From the NCBI RefSeq assembly GCF_014699115.1, contig NZ_JACXAD010000010.1, positions 62,001-126,000 on the forward strand: DNA of 64,000 bases. Direction: 5' to 3'. The stretch's first letter is position 1. Every line of letters starts with the position of its first letter. The notes beneath the pieces are model-generated. The model was not told the origin of the DNA and ran no database searches. It saw nothing but the letters and a program-made list of their open reading frames with translations. This document shows, piece after piece, positions 61,851 to 64,000 of this stretch. The translations under genes and the position numbers were made by a program. The DNA comes from Hymenobacter montanus. Lineage in GTDB: Bacteria; Bacteroidota; Bacteroidia; Cytophagales; Hymenobacteraceae.

Positions 61851-62069
61851 AAGTGGGCGTAGCAAAACATGACGAAAATCATGGGGCAAGGCTAAACTGC
61901 GTCAGCGTGCCGAGGGCGCCAAATAGCGAATGTTGGGCAATCTCATTTCCCACCGTGCCCGGCCTGCGGGCGCATCATTCGGCATCGTCACTTCCTCACT
62001 CTTACTTTTCGGTTTTGCTGGCTGGTGCGCTGGCTGCGTTAAGCTCGCAGTTGGGCGCCCGTCGCCAGC
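61851..62069. other. Intergenic stretch upstream of the ABC remnant
   Basis: About 220 nt with no supported gene or RNA. Confidence 0.4.
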
Positions 62070-62350
62070 CTAGTCACCACTGTTGGGCTCGTAGAAGCGG
62101 CAGAGCAGGTTCAACACGGTGCTTCTGCCGGCGCCGCTCATCAGGGCCGTGGTATCGCCGGTCACGATAGTCAGGCTGACGTCGTGCCGGTGGGGTAGGT
62201 GAAGCTGACGTGGCGCACTTCGAAGGTGCCACCCAGGTGCGTGGGCTGCACCGGTCCGCTGGGCTCCACGGCATCGAGAGCGTCCAGCATTTCTTCCTCG
62301 TAGCCTTTGCGCACGAAGCTTTTGATGACCACCGCCGACTCCATGAGGTT
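62070..62350 (-). pseudogene. Remnant of an ABC exporter
   Basis: On the minus strand, from about 62344 down, the frame reads ESAVVIKSFVRKGYEEEM, the intracellular-loop part of a type I exporter, directly followed by GGTFEVRHVSFTYPTG, the start of the ATPase domain, so the intervening part is deleted. After a one-base shift, a degenerate Walker A region (GAGRSTVLNLLCRFYEP, with Arg in place of the catalytic Lys) follows and stops at 62070. Three independent lesions mark it as decayed. Confidence 0.75.
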
Positions 62351-62381
62351 AAGCAGCCCGTGGTTTTTGCCTTCTCAGGCC

Positions 62382-62421
62382 GGCAGCGCCCTGGCCCGAA
62401 GCTTCAGGCCAGGGCGCTGCC
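62382..62421 (-). terminator. Hairpin after the GerW-like gene
   Basis: A perfect 15-bp stem GGCAGCGCCCTGGCC with its complement around a 10-nt loop, 7 nt after the GerW-like stop. It lacks a strong T-run, so it may be a weaker terminator or a 3'-end stabiliser. Confidence 0.55.
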
Positions 62422-62427
62422 GCGTCG

Positions 62428-62859
62428 CTAGCGGCGCTTCAGCAGCATCGGCACGCTGCGCAACAGCAACAGGGCCACCACGCCGCTCACGGCCACGAGC
62501 GGCACCACGGAGTTTCGAATGGGCCGGAAGCGGCTGCTTCCTTCTTTCAACTCGATGAAGCCCATGGGGGACAGGGTGACACCCCCGCCGCCCCCGGTGC
62601 CGCCCTGCGCGTTGGGACCGGTGCCGCTCCCGCCGCCAAAGCCGTACATGGCCCGCGCTACAGGAATCACTGTTACGCCATCGCGCGACACGGCCTCGCC
62701 GTACACCGTGCGGGCCGTGACCGAGCTGCTGAGAATTTGGGCTAGGCGCTCGGCCAGCGAAGGCGGGGCAGTGACGGAAGTGGCCGCCAAGGAATCCGTC
62801 GCTGATATTGGTATTTCGGCTAATATTTTTCCAGTTGGGAGAGGGGCAGTCGGGGTCAT
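62428..62859 (-). CDS. GerW/YtfJ family protein
   Basis: A 143-residue protein with the GerW (YtfJ) family pattern: VYGEAVSRDGVTVIPVARAMYGFGGGSG, a Gly-rich loop (about 80-100), then LSPMGFIELKEGSSRFRPI. The C-terminus is a membrane segment (VVPLVAVSGVVALLLLRSVPMLL). GerW was first noted in Bacillus spore germination, but the domain is also common in non-sporulating bacteria, where its function is unknown. ATG 62859 is preferred to an ATG 45 nt upstream because the longer N-terminus has no family match. Confidence 0.75.
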   Translation of the reverse strand: MTPTAPLPTGKILAEIPISATDSLAATSVTAPPSLAERLAQILSSSVTARTVYGEAVSRDGVTVIPVARAMYGFGGGSGTGPNAQGGTGGGGGVTLSPMGFIELKEGSSRFRPIRNSVVPLVAVSGVVALLLLRSVPMLLKRR

Positions 62860-62904
62860 GATTTTAAATAAAGTAAGAGGTTGTTGCGAAGCCTGGGCTT
62901 CCAA

Positions 62905-63260
62905 GTTAAGTTGACCAAAGAGAAAACTACCTGATCAACACTGGTCGTGACCGACCGAGCTGCTTAAACCAAGTAGTCCGTTTGTGTAGCACGGGGCTTG
63001 GGCATCTGACAACGGCCGCAAGCGTTGCGCCGGTGTGCTGCTCCCGCAAGAGCACCCCAATGATGATTACAGAATCAGACGCCGCCGGTCAACGTAGCCA
63101 ATATTTTGTCGCATCTGATAAGTGTGAACAAAAGCGGGCGGGGCCGCGCCAGAAAACCAGTTTTGCACCTCATAGTGAAGCTTCTAGTTGGCGCTGCCGG
63201 CGCTCTAGCCCCCATTGAATGAGCGAATGGCTATTGAGTAGTGAACAGGTGCAGCCAGCT
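62905..63260. other. Intergenic stretch between GerW-like and alcohol dehydrogenase genes
   Basis: About 355 nt. Both strands were examined; no coding frame, RNA or clear promoter is supported. Confidence 0.4.
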
Positions 63261-64000
63261 TCATGCTGCCTCGAAATTTAGCACCACCCGGCCTTCAATT
63301 TGTCCGGCTTTCATAGCCTCCAGCACCGGGTTTATGTTTTCCAGAGGTTCGCAGCGGTAGTGCACCTTCACCTTGCCCTCGGCGGCCAGAGCCAGGCTTT
63401 CCGTTAAATCCTGACGGGTGCCGACGATGGAGCCGCGCACGGTTTTGCGGGTCAGCACCACGTCGAAGATGTTGAGCTCGAAGCTGCCCGGCGGCAAACC
63501 TACCAGCGCCAGCGTGCCGTGGCGGCGCAGCATGTTCACGCCCTGCGCAAAGGCCGGCTGCGAGGGCGCGGTGATGAGTACGCCGTGCCCGCCACCAGTG
63601 GCCCGCTGGATGGCAGCCACGGGAGCTTCCCGCTCGGCATTCACCACCACTTCGGCGCCCATGGCCTGGGCCAGCTGCAGCTTGTCGTCGCGCACGTCCA
63701 CGGCCGCCACGCGCATGCCCATGGCCTTGGCATACTGCACGGCCAAGTGGCCCAGCCCGCCCACGCCCGAAATCACTACCCACTGGCCGGGCTTCACCTC
63801 GGTTTCTTTTAGGCCTTTATACACCGTGACGCCGGCGCAGAGGATTGGCGCGGCTGCCTGAAACGAGAGATTATCGGGCAAAATGCCCACGTAGTTGGGG
63901 TCAGCCAGCACGTATTCGGCGTAGCTGCCGGGCACCGAGTAGCCGGTGTTTTGCTGCTGCTGGCAGAGGGTTTCCCAGCCCGTGAGGCAGTATTCGCAAT
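63261..64000 (-). CDS. Zinc-dependent alcohol dehydrogenase (5' partial)
   Basis: Medium-chain zinc alcohol dehydrogenase; oxidises alcohols or reduces aldehydes with NAD(P). The visible part starts in the structural-zinc Cys lobe (CEYCLTGWETLC), then the Rossmann domain with VISGVGGLGHLAVQYAKAMG and the cofactor-selecting Asp after the second strand (AAVDVRDDK), which favours NAD. The 245 visible residues are about two-thirds of a typical 340. The catalytic-zinc N-terminal part is cut by the window end. Neighbours give no clue to the substrate. Confidence 0.9.
   Translation of the reverse strand, partial: CEYCLTGWETLCQQQQNTGYSVPGSYAEYVLADPNYVGILPDNLSFQAAAPILCAGVTVYKGLKETEVKPGQWVVISGVGGLGHLAVQYAKAMGMRVAAVDVRDDKLQLAQAMGAEVVVNAEREAPVAAIQRATGGGHGVLITAPSQPAFAQGVNMLRRHGTLALVGLPPGSFELNIFDVVLTRKTVRGSIVGTRQDLTESLALAAEGKVKVHYRCEPLENINPVLEAMKAGQIEGRVVLNFEAA

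Noticed and set aside
1..64000. CRISPR array, prophage, complete insertion sequence or rRNA operon
   Set aside because: Reading both strands showed no regularly spaced repeats, phage structural genes, transposase or rRNA sequence.

Overview
The window is a high-GC (about 60%) chromosomal segment of a Bacteroidota bacterium, most likely a member of the Cytophagales close to Hymenobacter. The case rests on several things: the short primary sigma factor without region 1.1, the bacillithiol deacetylase, the combined topoisomerase genes, the oxoamine synthase of the sphingolipid/sulfonolipid type, a histone H1-like Lys/Ala/Pro protein, and promoters of the Bacteroidota type (TTG, about 19-20 nt, TAnnTTTG). 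Shine-Dalgarno sequences are almost absent, and GTG/TTG starts are frequent. No phage, complete insertion sequence, rRNA operon or CRISPR array was seen.

Layout. 1-13.3 kb is mostly minus-strand housekeeping and envelope genes: an M61 peptidase (5'-truncated by the window edge), a Kup potassium transporter, an FKBP isomerase, a pseudouridine synthase, an AlgI/AlgJ-like O-acylation pair, an exonuclease/GIY-YIG nuclease fusion, a PA2169-type bundle protein and an AI-2E-family permease. 13.4-19.1 kb carries a ParE/GyrB-like and a ParC/GyrA-like topoisomerase subunit, separated by a 750-bp gap that contains an orphan terminator. 19.2-34.2 kb is plus-strand core information processing: two TPR proteins, thrS, infC-rpmI-rplT, a tRNA-Met on the minus strand, a START-like protein, an LptF/G permease, rpsO, pnp, rpoD, trxB and an M23/LysM peptidase. 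bshB1 follows at 34.3 kb. 35.5-37.6 kb is an accessory patch with a RES/Xre toxin-antitoxin pair, a MITE-like inverted repeat and an AT-richer gene of unknown function. 37.7-44.8 kb holds accC, an oxoamine synthase, a histone-like gene, tyrS and holA (divergent, with nearly abutting promoters), and an ATP-grasp protein.

45-56 kb is a long plus-strand series: a 1093-residue TPR protein, an outer-membrane barrel, an HU/CCDC81-TM-SPOR protein, ExbB/TolQ, ExbD/TolR, TonB, FolC and TrmB. The first six form a plausible energised trans-envelope system that could stand in for Tol-Pal/CpoB. 56-57 kb is a short AT-rich SRPBCC-MarR unit with a candidate operator. 57-64 kb is a decaying accessory stretch: a universal stress protein, a frameshifted and truncated MBL RNase, an amidohydrolase missing two expected metal histidines, an L,D-transpeptidase, a broken ABC exporter, a GerW-like protein and a zinc alcohol dehydrogenase cut by the window end.

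The most notable signals are an infC gene that appears to start at AUA behind a rare strong Shine-Dalgarno, the metal-ligand loss in the amidohydrolase, two long perfect inverted repeats placed between co-transcribed genes (rpmI-rplT and exbB-exbD), a possible small RNA between the topoisomerase genes, and a 44-residue peptide gene with its own promoter and terminator.
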